From assembly GCA_024742455.1 (NCBI GenBank), contig JANSYL010000001.1, forward strand, positions 434,001 to 498,000: a stretch of 64,000 bases of DNA. The letters are read 5' to 3'. Positions 1 through 10,441 of this stretch are shown in pieces. The stretch's first letter is position 1. Each line of letters starts with the position of its first letter. This DNA is from Paracoccaceae bacterium. Lineage in GTDB: Bacteria > Pseudomonadota > Alphaproteobacteria > Rhodobacterales > Rhodobacteraceae. The position numbers and the translations under genes are program-made. A model generated the notes under the pieces. That model did no database searches. It was not told where the DNA came from and saw nothing but the letters and a program-made list of their open reading frames with translations.

Positions 1-531
1 GAGGCCGCCCGCGCCCTGATGGAAGAGGCCGGGTATGGCGACGGGTTCTCGGTCCAGCTCGACTGCCCCAATGACCGCTACATCAACGACGAGGCGATCT
101 GCCAGGCGGTCGTGGGCATGCTGGCCCAGATCGGCATCGACGTGAACCTGTCGGCCCTGCCGCGGGCTCAGCATTTCCCGCTGATCTCGAATTTCGAGAC
201 GGATTTCTACATGCTGGGCTGGGGCGTTCCGACCTATGATGCGGAATACATCTTCAATTTCCTCTACCATACCCAGACCGAAAACCGCGGGTCCTGGAAC
301 GGCACGCGCTATTCGAACCCGGAAATGGACGAGATGATCGCGTCGCTGACCTCGAACACCGATCTCGATGCGCGCAACGGTACCATCGCGGCGCTGTTCG
401 AGATGGCCGAGGAAGAGGTGATCTATCTGCCGGTTCACAACCAGGTGCTGAACTGGGGCATCTCGGATGCCTGGAGCACCGTGGTGGATGCCGATGACCA
501 GGTGAAGTTCAAGTATTTCGAGCTGAACTGA
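1..531 (+). CDS. Peptide/nickel-type ABC transporter substrate-binding protein, C-terminal part
   Basis: The reading frame is open from the first base and ends with TGA at 529-531, so only the last 176 residues are present. The segment resembles the C-terminal lobe of family 5 solute-binding proteins (DppA/OppA type). It has a pattern typical of that lobe: an aromatic-rich stretch (MLGWGVPTYDAEYIFNFLYH), then W-N-G-T-R-Y-S-N-P-E-M-D-E. The product would be periplasmic and deliver a peptide or similar ligand to the permeases encoded downstream. A strong hairpin terminator follows at once, so the abundant binding protein can be expressed separately from the membrane parts. The ligand cannot be told from the sequence. 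Confidence 0.9.
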   Translation, partial: EAARALMEEAGYGDGFSVQLDCPNDRYINDEAICQAVVGMLAQIGIDVNLSALPRAQHFPLISNFETDFYMLGWGVPTYDAEYIFNFLYHTQTENRGSWNGTRYSNPEMDEMIASLTSNTDLDARNGTIAALFEMAEEEVIYLPVHNQVLNWGISDAWSTVVDADDQVKFKYFELN

Positions 532-554
532 TCGGGTCGTCTTCGATCACAATG

Positions 555-586
555 AAGGGCCGCGCCGCATCGCGCGGCCCTTTTTT
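555..586 (+). terminator. Rho-independent terminator after the binding-protein gene
   Basis: A nine-base perfect stem, GGGCCGCGC with GCGCGGCCC, closes a six-base loop and is followed directly by six T residues. It lies 24 bases after the stop codon of the binding-protein gene. Confidence 0.9.
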
Positions 587-652
587 CGTCGCGGAGTTTG
601 CTGGAGGGCAGGGTCATGTGCCTGCCAGCGGCCCGCCCGGTGGCGGGCGGCG

Positions 653-690
653 GACGCCTCCGGCGGGGAGGTATTTGCAAAGCAAAGAGG
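653..690 (+). repeat. Interspersed intergenic repeat, copy A
   Basis: This stretch contains CTCCGGCGGGGAGGTATTTG followed by an AAAG-rich tail. It resembles segments near 28826-28862 (opposite strand) and 50358-50380, which share a TATTTGG or ATTTTTGG core and an AAAGATGAAGG tail. All three are intergenic and none looks coding. Copy A is the most diverged at its 3' end. Confidence 0.5.
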
Positions 691-779
691 GGCGGGACGC
701 GGTGCCCGGATTGGCAGGCAGCCAACGCGCGTTCACCTTAGTGGCCGTTTACCTTGATGGCATGTGACGGGAGCGGGCG

Positions 780-1718
780 ATGGGCGTGATGATCGACGGT
801 GTCTTTCATGCCGAGGATCCGGGGCCGGACACGGCACTGGACGGGCAGTTCCGGCGTGCGACGTCGACCATCCGGCACTGGATTTCCGCCGACGGATCGA
901 CCGGGTTTCCGGCCGAGGCCGGACGCTATCACCTTTATGCGGCGTGGAACTGTCCCTGGGCCCACCGGGTGCTCATGATGCGGGTGGTGAAAGGGCTGGA
1001 GACAGCGATCGGCGTGTCCTATGCCCGGCCCCGGCGCACCGATCAGGGCTGGGTGTTCGATGCGGCCGGGGATCATGCCGATGCGTTGATGGGGGCGCGC
1101 GCGCTGCACGAGGTCTATGCGCGTGAGCCGGACCCCTATACCGGGCGCATCACCGTGCCCCTGCTGTGGGACAGGATCGCAGGGCGCGCGGTGTCGAACG
1201 AAAGCGCCGACCTGGTGCGGATGCTGAACGACGCCTTTCCCGGCCCCGACCTGGCGCCCGCTGACCTGCGGGGTGACATCGACGCCTGGAACACCCGCAT
1301 CTATCGCGAGGTGAACAACGGTGTGTACCGCGCGGGCTTTGCCCGGACGCAGGAGGCCTATGACGGCGCGGTTGCGGAGGTCTTTGCCGCGTTGGACGGG
1401 ATCGAGGCGCATCTGGCGACCCATCGCTATCTCTGCGGTGACCGCTTCACCGAGGCGGACCTGCGGCTGTTTCCCACGCTGGCGCGGTTCGACGTCGCCT
1501 ATCACTATGCCTTCAAGTGCAATATCCGGAGGCTCAGCGATTATCCGCACCTCTGGGCCTTTGCGCGCGAGATCTACCAGATGCCGGGGATTGCAGGGAC
1601 CGTTGCCTTTGACATCTACAAGCAGGGCTATTTCTCGCCCTCCGAGCTGCGCAACCCGTTGGGGATCGTGCCGGCGGGACCAATGATCGACTGGACGCTG
1701 CCACATGGTCGGGGGTAG
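780..1718 (+). CDS. Glutathionyl-hydroquinone reductase (Xi-class glutathione transferase)
   Basis: The 312-residue product matches the YqjG/Ecm4 group, which reduces glutathionyl-hydroquinones to hydroquinones in the cytosol using glutathione. The diagnostic cysteine lies in WNCPWAHR (Cys58) in the thioredoxin-fold half. The helical C-terminal half ends with the family pattern YFSPSELRNPLGIVP and also contains LRLFPTLARFD. The ATG at 780 follows GGGAG closely. It sits between the binding-protein gene and the permease genes of an ABC importer on the same strand, which is an unusual place for it. A role in clearing quinone adducts is inferred from the family. Confidence 0.92.
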   Translation: MGVMIDGVFHAEDPGPDTALDGQFRRATSTIRHWISADGSTGFPAEAGRYHLYAAWNCPWAHRVLMMRVVKGLETAIGVSYARPRRTDQGWVFDAAGDHADALMGARALHEVYAREPDPYTGRITVPLLWDRIAGRAVSNESADLVRMLNDAFPGPDLAPADLRGDIDAWNTRIYREVNNGVYRAGFARTQEAYDGAVAEVFAALDGIEAHLATHRYLCGDRFTEADLRLFPTLARFDVAYHYAFKCNIRRLSDYPHLWAFAREIYQMPGIAGTVAFDIYKQGYFSPSELRNPLGIVPAGPMIDWTLPHGRG

Positions 1719-1766
1719 ACCCGGCAGATCGGGCCGGGCGAGAGCGGGTCGCGAAGGGGATCTTGG

Positions 1767-2729
1767 ATGCTGAACTATATCCTGAGGCGGGTGCTGCAAT
1801 CGGTGCTGGTGCTGCTGGTCGTGGGGCTGGTGGCCTTTGCGATGTTCCGCTTCGTGGGCGATCCGGTCGAGACCATGCTGGGCCAGGAACGCACCGTCGG
1901 CGATATCGAACGGCTGCGGGAGCAGCTGGGACTGAACAAGCCCTTCTTCATCCAGTACTGGGAGTTCCTGGTGCGGGCCGTCCAGGGCGACCTGGGTATT
2001 TCCTATCGCCAGGGCCGGCCGGTGGCCGAGATCATCGCCGAACGCCTGCCCGCGACGCTGGAACTGGCCTTCGTGTCGGGGCTGTTCGCGCTGGGGCTTG
2101 GCATCATCCTGGGCATCTTCACCGCGATCCGGCGCGACGGCTTCGCCGCCAACGCGATCATGACCCTGTCGTTGATCGGGGTGTCGCTGCCGACCTTCCT
2201 GATCGGGATATTGCTGATCTACGTCTTCTCGGTGGAATTGTCGCTTTTGCCCAGTTTCGGACGGGGTGATGTCGTCGACCTGGGGTGGTGGACGACCGGG
2301 TTCCTGACACCATCCGGGCTGGTGGCGCTGATCCTGCCCGCGATCACCCTGGGGCTTTACCAGATGACGCTGATCATGCGGCTTGTGCGGTCGGAAATGC
2401 TTGAGGTGCTCAGGCAGGATTACATCCGTTTCGCCCGCGCCCGGGGGCTGAGCCAGAAGGCCGTGAATTTCCGGCATGCGCTGAAGAACACGCTGGTGCC
2501 GGTGATCACGGTGACGGGGCTGCAGCTGGGCTCGATCATCGCCTTCGCTATCATCACCGAAACCGTGTTCCAGTGGCCCGGTGTGGGGCTTTTGTTCATC
2601 AACGCGATCCAGTTCGTCGATATCCCTGTGATGGCGGCCTATCTGATGCTGATCTCGGTGATGTTCGTAGGCATCAACCTGGCTGTCGATCTGCTTTATG
2701 TGGCGATCGACCCGAGGCTGAGGAATTGA
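1767..2729 (+). CDS. ABC transporter permease, DppB/OppB type
   Basis: This 320-residue inner-membrane protein starts with the typical permease opening MLNYILRRVLQSVLVLLVVG and has about six hydrophobic helices. The coupling region carries an EAA-type loop, near residues 214-235, with ARARGLSQKAVNFRHALKN. Its length is usual for DppB-like subunits. AAGGGGA lies six bases before the ATG. Only four bases separate it from the next permease gene, so the two are co-translated and form the transmembrane channel. Substrate class (peptide, nickel or glycoside) is not resolved by the permease alone. Confidence 0.95.
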   Translation: MLNYILRRVLQSVLVLLVVGLVAFAMFRFVGDPVETMLGQERTVGDIERLREQLGLNKPFFIQYWEFLVRAVQGDLGISYRQGRPVAEIIAERLPATLELAFVSGLFALGLGIILGIFTAIRRDGFAANAIMTLSLIGVSLPTFLIGILLIYVFSVELSLLPSFGRGDVVDLGWWTTGFLTPSGLVALILPAITLGLYQMTLIMRLVRSEMLEVLRQDYIRFARARGLSQKAVNFRHALKNTLVPVITVTGLQLGSIIAFAIITETVFQWPGVGLLFINAIQFVDIPVMAAYLMLISVMFVGINLAVDLLYVAIDPRLRN

Positions 2730-2733
2730 GGCC

Positions 2734-3690
2734 ATGACCGACCTGTCCGACAACACCGTTCAGGCCGGGCGCGCGCGGTCGCGCCTTGCCATGGCCTGGG
2801 ACAGCGACCTTGCCTATTCCTTTCGCCGCTCGCCCGTGGCGATGATATCGGGGCTGGTGACGGCGCTTCTGATCCTGTCGGCGGTGTTCGCACCGCTGAT
2901 CGCGCCCCATGACCCGTTCAACCCCGGCACGCTGAACCTGATGAACGGTTTCACCCCGCCGAGCGAGGCCAACATGTTCACCGGCGACAGTTTCTGGCTG
3001 GGCACCGATGACCAGGGGCGGGACGTGTTTTCCACCATCCTGTTCGGGCTAAGGATCTCGCTGTTCGTGGGCTTTGCCGCCGTGGCGCTGGCGATGGTGA
3101 TCGGTATCACTCTGGGCCTTGTCGCGGGCTATATCGGGGGGCTGACGGAAACCGTCATCATGCGCGTCGCCGATGTGCAGCTGACCTTTCCATCGATTCT
3201 GGTGGCGATGCTGATCTTCGGCATTGCCAAGGGGATCACGCCGCCGGAATACCGCGACCAGATGGCAATCTGGGTGCTGATCCTGGCCATCGGCCTGTCG
3301 GACTGGGTGCAGTTCGCGCGCGTCGTGCGGGGGGCAACACTGGTCGAGAAATCGAAGGAATACGTCGCCGCCGCGCGCCTGATCGGGCGTTCGCCCGTGG
3401 CGATCATGCTGCGCCACATCCTGCCCAACGTGCTGTCGCCGGTGCTGGTGATCGCGACGATTTCCCTTGCGCTGGCGATCATCGCGGAAGCGACACTGTC
3501 CTTCCTCGGTGTCGGTGCGCCACCGACCGAGCCCTCGCTCGGCACCCTGATCCGGATCGGGCAGGGGTTCTTGTTCTCGGGCGAGTGGTGGATCCTGTTC
3601 TTCCCGGCCATGACGTTGCTGGCGCTGGCGCTGTCGGTCAACCTGCTGGGTGACTGGCTGCGCGATGCGCTGAACCCGAGGCTCAGGTGA
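2734..3690 (+). CDS. ABC transporter permease, DppC/OppC type
   Basis: The 318-residue product has an N-terminal hydrophilic stretch, a first membrane helix near residues 33-55, and then a large periplasmic loop with the DppC hallmark WLGTDDQGRDVFS. A five-helix core follows. The EAA loop contains EYVAAARLIGRSPVAIMLRHILPN. It partners the preceding DppB-like protein. Its stop codon overlaps the region that carries the ribosome site of a small membrane-protein gene immediately downstream. Confidence 0.95.
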   Translation: MTDLSDNTVQAGRARSRLAMAWDSDLAYSFRRSPVAMISGLVTALLILSAVFAPLIAPHDPFNPGTLNLMNGFTPPSEANMFTGDSFWLGTDDQGRDVFSTILFGLRISLFVGFAAVALAMVIGITLGLVAGYIGGLTETVIMRVADVQLTFPSILVAMLIFGIAKGITPPEYRDQMAIWVLILAIGLSDWVQFARVVRGATLVEKSKEYVAAARLIGRSPVAIMLRHILPNVLSPVLVIATISLALAIIAEATLSFLGVGAPPTEPSLGTLIRIGQGFLFSGEWWILFFPAMTLLALALSVNLLGDWLRDALNPRLR

Positions 3691-3711
3691 TGGCAGAGGC
3701 GGAGCGACGCG

Positions 3712-3885
3712 ATGGATATCGACTGGACCCGGTTCATTTTTCAGGTCGGGCTGATCGTGGTGATCTATTACGGGCTGGTGATGTTCTCACCCCTGCCCCG
3801 GCTCAGCCGCGAACGGCAATTCATCGTGTTCGGCGCGATCGGCTTCGTGGTGCTGCTGGTCTTCGGGCTGGTCTGGCCGGCGTGA
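3712..3885 (+). CDS. Small membrane protein, 57 residues
   Basis: An ATG at 3712 preceded by GGAG at 3701-3704 opens a 57-codon frame ending TGA at 3883-3885. The product has two hydrophobic helices, about residues 9-25 (FQVGLIVVIYYGLVMF) and 38-56 (FIVFGAIGFVVLLVFGLVW), joined by a short basic linker (PRLSRERQ). I recognise no family. It sits between the DppC-type permease and the FkbM gene, 22 bases from the latter. The good ribosome site, hydrophobic pattern and tight spacing support a real gene. It could be an accessory subunit of the transporter, but that is inference. Confidence 0.7.
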   Translation: MDIDWTRFIFQVGLIVVIYYGLVMFSPLPRLSRERQFIVFGAIGFVVLLVFGLVWPA

Positions 3886-3907
3886 TCGGTCGCGTGGAGG
3901 GGGGCTG

Positions 3908-4754
3908 ATGGGACGGCGACCGGGCAAGTTTCGGCGCGAGGCGCTGCGCGCCATCGGGTCGATGATGAAGCGGAGCGGCGATGATGGTCTGCGACGGCTG
4001 GCGGGGCTTGCGCACCGGCTGCGACCGGAACTGACCGTGGAACCGGTGGCGGGCACCGGAATGTTCGTGGTCCGGGACGGCGATCTGAGTGCGACGGTGG
4101 CCCGCCGCACCCGCCTGCACACCCAGATCACCGGCATCGCGCAACGACGCCGCTGGCTGGCGCAGGATTACATGATCGACGAACGGCTCGTTCGTCCCGG
4201 TGATCTGGTCATCGATTGCGGTGCCAATATCGGCGAAGTTGCAATGATCTGTGCGGGCCTCGGGGCGCGGGTCATCGCCTTCGAACCCGATCCGACCGAA
4301 TTCGAGGCGCTGAGCGCGAACGCTGCCGCAACGGGGGGTATCTCGGCCCATCGGCTGGCGCTCTGGAACGAGACCGGAACGCTGGATTTCTATCCCGGCA
4401 ACGACACCGGAGACTCCAGCCTGATCGCCAGCGGCACCGCGGGCGAACCGATCCGGGTCGAAACCCGGCGGCTGGATGATCTGGGCGCGGTGATCGGTGC
4501 CGACAATCCGATCCGACTGCTGAAGCTGGAAGCCGAAGGGGCGGAACCCGAGATCCTCGAGGGGGCGATGGCGACGCTCGACCGTGTGGATTACGTCAGC
4601 GTCGACATGGGCCCGGAACGCGGGCTGACGCAGGACAACACGGTGCCGCAGGTCGTGAACCGCCTTTGCGCCGCGGGCTTCCGGCTTAGGACCTTCCGGC
4701 AAAACCGCTGTATCGGCCTGTTCGTTTCCGCCCGCCTGAGCGAGGAGGCGACCG

Positions 4755-4768
<14 letters not shown>
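3908..4768 (+). CDS. FkbM-family SAM-dependent methyltransferase
   Basis: The 286-residue protein carries the SAM-binding motif LVIDCGANIGEVAMI near residues 99-113, then VIAFEPDP. Further on is the FkbM signature RLLKLEAEGAEPEILEGA near residues 198-215. FkbM enzymes methylate hydroxyl groups of sugars, polyketides or lipids, and the substrate here is unknown. The start follows GGAGGGGGG. The last 14 bases overlap the start of the ABC ATPase gene, so this gene is embedded in the importer operon, which is not a usual arrangement. Its sequence lacks a signal peptide, indicating a cytosolic enzyme. Confidence 0.88.
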
Positions 4769-6458
<1,690 letters not shown>

Positions 6459-6487
6459 GGCGGCCAGTCCCTTGGATGGGATTGGGA

Positions 6488-6522
6488 AAGCCTTCGAAGG
6501 CTTGTCGCCCGCTTGCGCGGGC
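6488..6522. repeat. Two intergenic palindromes after the ABC ATPase
   Basis: A 16-base perfect palindrome AAGCCTTCGAAGGCTT occupies 6488-6503. A second hairpin, GCCCGC with GCGGGC around a four-base loop, follows at 6507-6522. No T run follows, so termination is possible but not shown. The rest of the 152-base gap has no gene. Confidence 0.6.
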
Positions 6523-6610
6523 AGGCAGTTGTTTGGAAAGCAAGGACGGGTGGGGTTGCGGCTTGTCCTTCGGCGGATCAGTCTGACGCCGGCCGAGGAG
6601 GAGGACACCC

Positions 6611-7186
6611 ATGCCGCAACCCGATCACGTGTCGATCTACGATCTGCCAGATGCGGCCGATCTCGACGAGGACATGCAGCGCTATTTCGAGATCTGTATC
6701 GAAAAGCTGGGGCTGGTGCCCAATGTGCTGAAGACCTTCAGCCTGAACCAGGACAAGCTGCGCGCCTTCGCGCAGTATTACAACACGCTGATGCTGGCGC
6801 CCTCGGGCCTGTCGAAGCTGGAGCGCGAGATGGTGGCGGTGGTCGTATCCTCGGCGAACCGCTGTTTCTATTGCCTGGTGGCGCATGGGCAGGCGGTGCG
6901 CGGGCTGTCGGGGGACCCGCATCTGGGCGAGATGCTTGTGATGAATTACCGGGTCGCGCCGCTGGAGCCGCGCCAGCGCGCGATGCTTGATTTCGCCTGG
7001 AAGCTGACCACCGCGCCCTGGGAGGTGGATGAGCCCGACCGGGCGGCGCTGCGCGCAGCGGGGCTGAGCCAGGAGGAGATTTTCGACCTGGCCGACGTGA
7101 TCGGGTTCTTCAACATGTCGAACCGCTTCGCCATCGCGTCCGACATGATGCCGAACGCCGAGTATCACGCGATGGATCGGGGCTGA
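6611..7186 (+). CDS. AhpD-like peroxidase-related enzyme (carboxymuconolactone decarboxylase fold)
   Basis: The 191-residue protein has the alkylhydroperoxidase D active-site pattern C-F-Y-C-L-V-A-H, with Cys85, Cys88 and His92, preceded by a conserved acidic-arginine helix (KLEREMVAVVVSSANR). The length and N-terminal extension fit the peroxidase-related enzyme group rather than short AhpD. Such proteins are thought to use the two cysteines as a thiol peroxidase or disulfide reductant, but the physiological substrate is unknown. GAGGAGG precedes the ATG. It faces the Sel1-repeat gene tail to tail with a three-base gap. Confidence 0.88.
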   Translation: MPQPDHVSIYDLPDAADLDEDMQRYFEICIEKLGLVPNVLKTFSLNQDKLRAFAQYYNTLMLAPSGLSKLEREMVAVVVSSANRCFYCLVAHGQAVRGLSGDPHLGEMLVMNYRVAPLEPRQRAMLDFAWKLTTAPWEVDEPDRAALRAAGLSQEEIFDLADVIGFFNMSNRFAIASDMMPNAEYHAMDRG

Positions 7187-7189
7187 GCC

Positions 7190-8353
7190 CTAATCGGCCA
7201 GCGCCGCCGCCCCCGCCATGGTGCCGCGCCCGACGATGCCGTCGATGGCGCCATCGTAAAGGCCGCGTTCCTGCAGGATGACCTGGAAGGCGCGCGCGGT
7301 GGCATCATCCCAGGCAGGCGGGCGGGCGGTCGCAAGGCTGCGCATGGAATCGGCGTCGACCTCACCGGTTTCCAGTGCCGCGATGTAGCCTGCGGCGGCG
7401 CGGTCGGGGTCGGGTTCGGTTCCAATCCCCTGTTCATACAGGAACGCGCGCGCCGCGATGGCCTGTGGCGCGCCCGCTTCGGCGGCCATGTCGGTCCAGC
7501 GGAACTGGGCCTCGGGGTCTGGCGCGACGCCCTCGATCCCTTCGCCATAGGCCCGCGCGAGATCGAGCGTGGCCTGCAGGTTGCCGGCTTCGGCCGCGCC
7601 GGCCAGGTAGCCCAGCGCACGTGGGGCGTCGGGGATCGACAATTCCGCCGCCAGATCCTCGGGCACGCCCTCGCCTGTCAGCAGGATCTGGGCGAGCTGG
7701 TACTGGGCGAAATGATAGCCGCTATCGGCGGCCTGCTCGAACAGCTGCACCATACGGGCGGGGTCGCGCGGCACACCCCGGCCAAGGCGGTACATCGCCG
7801 CCAGGGTCGCGGCCCCCGGTGCATCGCCGCCCGCGACCGCATCGCGGTAATGGCGGACGGCAAGGTCGATATCGGTGTCGACCGAGCCCATGCCGAAATT
7901 GTGGTAGTCGCCAAGCCGTGTATGGGCGGCGGCGATCCCGGCGGCGGCGGCGCGTTCAAACAACGGGAAGGCCGCATCCGGGTCACGGCGGGCCAGCGCC
8001 AGAGTGGCGAGGTGGAACGCGGCGGCGCCTGCGTCGGGATCAAGCGCAAGCGCGTCGGTGCAGGCGGTTTCGGCCTCACGCAGCCGGGCGAAGAAGGCGC
8101 TTTGCGCCTCGCGGCTGACCGGGGCCTCGGCGGTGGGGGGGCCGGCGGCGTCGAGGCAGGCCATCAGGGCGGCGGCCGTCGCCTCGACCGCGCTGGGATC
8201 CTGGGCGGGGGAGGCGGAGGCCGGCGTGTCGTCCTGTGTCGCGGTGTCCGCGGCCGTCTGCGACAGGGCCGGGCCCTGGGGCGGCAGGGCCACCAGCAGG
8301 GCCAGCGCGGCCACATGGGACAGACGGGGCGGGAAAACGAAGCGGGATGGCAT
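7190..8353 (-). CDS. Secreted Sel1-repeat (TPR-like) protein with C-terminal peptidoglycan-binding-like segment
   Basis: I choose the ATG at 8353 because it gives a signal peptide (SHVAALALLVALPPQGPALSQ) and has AAGGAAAG upstream. The mature protein, of about 360 residues, consists of Sel1-like helical repeats with the recurring pattern A-A-x-x-G-x-x-x-A/L-x-x-L-A. Examples are AAAAGIAAAHTRLGDYHNFGMG and AAEAGNLQATLDLARAYGEG. The last 35 residues (FQVILQERGLYDGAIDGIVG) resemble the repeat of peptidoglycan-binding domain 1. Sel1 proteins serve as scaffolds in signalling or envelope processes. An envelope role is inferred. Confidence 0.85.
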   Translation of the reverse strand: MPSRFVFPPRLSHVAALALLVALPPQGPALSQTAADTATQDDTPASASPAQDPSAVEATAAALMACLDAAGPPTAEAPVSREAQSAFFARLREAETACTDALALDPDAGAAAFHLATLALARRDPDAAFPLFERAAAAGIAAAHTRLGDYHNFGMGSVDTDIDLAVRHYRDAVAGGDAPGAATLAAMYRLGRGVPRDPARMVQLFEQAADSGYHFAQYQLAQILLTGEGVPEDLAAELSIPDAPRALGYLAGAAEAGNLQATLDLARAYGEGIEGVAPDPEAQFRWTDMAAEAGAPQAIAARAFLYEQGIGTEPDPDRAAAGYIAALETGEVDADSMRSLATARPPAWDDATARAFQVILQERGLYDGAIDGIVGRGTMAGAAALAD

Positions 8354-8543
8354 GGTGACGGGCTTTCCTTGGCATCTTTGCGCGGACGGTATCGCCGGGG
8401 CCTGCAGCTGTCGACAGCCACCTCGCCGCATGGCGCCATCGCAGCCCCAAGGTCCGGTTTCCGCTAGTCATCCGGCAGCGCCTGGTGCAGGGTGTCACCG
8501 CCCCGATGCCGCAGCGCGGCGCGACCCAAGGCGACCGAGACCC

Positions 8544-10016
8544 GTGCCCGACGCTCAGACCCACGACCACGCCTCCGACAAGGCCCGTGATGCCCGGCCC
8601 GTGCTGGCCGTCGATCTGGACGGCACGCTGATCCGCAGCGACATGCTGCACGAGACCTTCTGGGCCGCCATCGCCGCCGACCCCCGTGCGCTGCAGGAAA
8701 GCATCGCCGCCTTGGGGCGCGGCGGCAAGGCCGGGCTGAAAGGGTATCTGGCGGCGCGGGACGAGGTCGATGTCACCACCCTGCCCTATGACGAAGAGGT
8801 GCTGGACCGTATCCGCGCCTGGCGCGCCGAAGGCGGGCGCACCGCGCTGGTGACGGCGACCGATGCGCGCCTGGCCGGGGCCATTGCCGCCCATCTGGGC
8901 GTTTTCGACGAGGTGCATGGCACCACGCCCGATCGCAACCTGAAAGGCACGGCCAAGGCCGCCTTTCTGGCCGAACGCTTCGGGGCGCAGGGCTATGTCT
9001 ATATCGGTGACAGTTCCGCCGACCTGCCGGTCTGGGCGGGGGCGGTCGAGGCGATCAGCACCGGCGCGGCGGGTTTGGTGCGCCGCAGGCTGGACGCGGG
9101 AACGGTGCCCGCCGAACACCTGCGGACGGACGCGGCGCGCCACCGGCCGCGCGCGGTGCTGCGCGCCCTGCGCCCCCATCAATGGCTGAAGAACCTGCTG
9201 GTTCTGATCCCGCTGATCGCCAGCCAGTCCTTCGGGATATCCGATCTGACGGGGGTGCTTGCGGCCTTCGTCGCGCTCAGCCTCGTGGCGTCGGGCGGCT
9301 ATGTGTTGAACGACCTGCTGGACCTAGGCGATGACCGTGCCCATCCCCGCAAACGCAACCGCCCCTTTGCCTCGGGCGCCCTTTCGGCAGGGATCGGAAC
9401 GCTGACCGTTCCCGTCCTTATCCTGGCGGGGTTCGCCATTGCCTGGCTGCAATCCGTGCCGCTTCTGGGAAGCGTGGCGCTGTATCTGGTGGCGACCACG
9501 GCCTATTCGGTGAAGCTCAAACGCCACACGATGGTCGATATCTGCATGCTGGCCTTTCTGTTCACCCTACGCATCATCGCGGGGGGGCTGGCGATCGGGG
9601 TGACGCTGTCGGTCTGGCTGCTTGCGTTTTCGATGTTCATCTTCTTCGCGCTGGCTGCCGTCAAACGCCTGGCCGAGCTGACCGATATCGAGGCCGCTGC
9701 CCGTACGACATCGCGCCGGGGCTACCGGCCCGAAGACCGCGGCGTGATCAGCCAGATGGCGGTGACCTCGGGCTATATCGCGGTGCTGGTCTATGCGCTC
9801 TACATCAACGAACCGGTGGTGCAGGCGAATTTCTCGTCGCCCTGGCTTTTGTGGGGCGTCTGCCCTTTCCTGATCTTCTGGATCAGCCGGTTGGTGCTGG
9901 TAGCCTCGCGCGGCGAGATGTACGACGACCCGATGGTCTGGAGCCTGACCAACCGCACCAGCCAGAAGGCGCTGGGCCTGTCGCTGGTGCTGGTGGCGGG
10001 GGCGGTGCTGATATGA
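8544..10016 (+). CDS. HAD phosphatase-UbiA prenyltransferase fusion; candidate polyprenyl-phosphate 5-phosphoribosyltransferase with fused phosphatase
   Basis: A GTG at 8544 starts a 490-residue protein. Residues 20 to about 200 form a HAD domain (DLDGTLIRSD with Asp24 and Asp26, VTATD, GDSSADLP). From about residue 210 a multi-helix UbiA domain follows, with the phosphate-binding motif NDLLDLGDD and the second acidic region VDICMLAF. The opening RALRPHQWLKNLLVLIPL is typical of the Rv3806c-like group, which joins phosphoribosyl pyrophosphate to decaprenyl phosphate. The next three genes match DPA-pathway partners, which supports this reading. The HAD domain may remove the 5-phosphate; that is inference. 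The stop overlaps the next start as ATGA. Confidence 0.88.
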   Translation: MPDAQTHDHASDKARDARPVLAVDLDGTLIRSDMLHETFWAAIAADPRALQESIAALGRGGKAGLKGYLAARDEVDVTTLPYDEEVLDRIRAWRAEGGRTALVTATDARLAGAIAAHLGVFDEVHGTTPDRNLKGTAKAAFLAERFGAQGYVYIGDSSADLPVWAGAVEAISTGAAGLVRRRLDAGTVPAEHLRTDAARHRPRAVLRALRPHQWLKNLLVLIPLIASQSFGISDLTGVLAAFVALSLVASGGYVLNDLLDLGDDRAHPRKRNRPFASGALSAGIGTLTVPVLILAGFAIAWLQSVPLLGSVALYLVATTAYSVKLKRHTMVDICMLAFLFTLRIIAGGLAIGVTLSVWLLAFSMFIFFALAAVKRLAELTDIEAAARTTSRRGYRPEDRGVISQMAVTSGYIAVLVYALYINEPVVQANFSSPWLLWGVCPFLIFWISRLVLVASRGEMYDDPMVWSLTNRTSQKALGLSLVLVAGAVLI

Positions 10017-10441
10017 ACCGGACGACGCTGATCCTGCGCTATGCCGGTTTCGCCGTGATCGCGGTGGTGGCCAACCTCGCCGTGCAGCGGCTGGTGTTGT
10101 GGGGCACGCCCGCCGCCGAGGTCGGCGGCGCGCATTTCATCGCGGCGCTCGGTGCGGGCACTCTGGTGGGGCTGGTGGTCAAATACCTGCTCGACAAGCG
10201 GTGGATCTTTCATGACCGGACCACGGGCGCCCGCGCGCAGGGGGCGCAGTTCGCGCTTTATTCCCTGATGGGGGTCGCGACGACGGCGATCTTCTGGGCC
10301 ACCGAAACTGCGTTCTGGCTGATCTGGCAGACCGATCTGGCGCGCGAGGCGGGCGCGGTTCTGGGCCTGACCGTGGGCTATATCACCAAATACGCGCTCG
10401 ACCGCCGGTTCGTCTTTCGCAACCGGGAACAGGTGGCATGA
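10013..10441 (+). CDS. GtrA-family membrane protein
   Basis: The 142-residue protein has four predicted membrane helices (near residues 8-28, 40-60, 82-102 and 114-134). It carries two copies of the GtrA-type KY-L-D-[KR]-[RW]-[FW]-[IV]-F motif: KYLLDKRWIFH after helix 2 and KYALDRRFVFR after helix 4. GtrA proteins move or anchor polyprenyl-linked sugars. Mycobacterial Rv3789, found beside dprE1/dprE2, is of this family. The gene overlaps both neighbours by four bases (ATGA), so it belongs to the same translationally coupled operon. A flippase role for the lipid-linked pentose is inferred. Confidence 0.88.
   Translation: MNRTTLILRYAGFAVIAVVANLAVQRLVLWGTPAAEVGGAHFIAALGAGTLVGLVVKYLLDKRWIFHDRTTGARAQGAQFALYSLMGVATTAIFWATETAFWLIWQTDLAREAGAVLGLTVGYITKYALDRRFVFRNREQVA

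Noticed and set aside
738-2756. Long minus-strand open frame of 672 codons
   Set aside because: It runs opposite to the clear reductase and permease genes and its product is a low-complexity Arg/His/Gln/Pro-rich sequence typical of antisense frames in high-GC DNA.
8004-8543. N-terminal extension of the HAD-UbiA protein
   Set aside because: The upstream in-frame part overlaps the Sel1-repeat gene on the other strand and looks like noise; the conserved domain and a GTG start begin at 8544.
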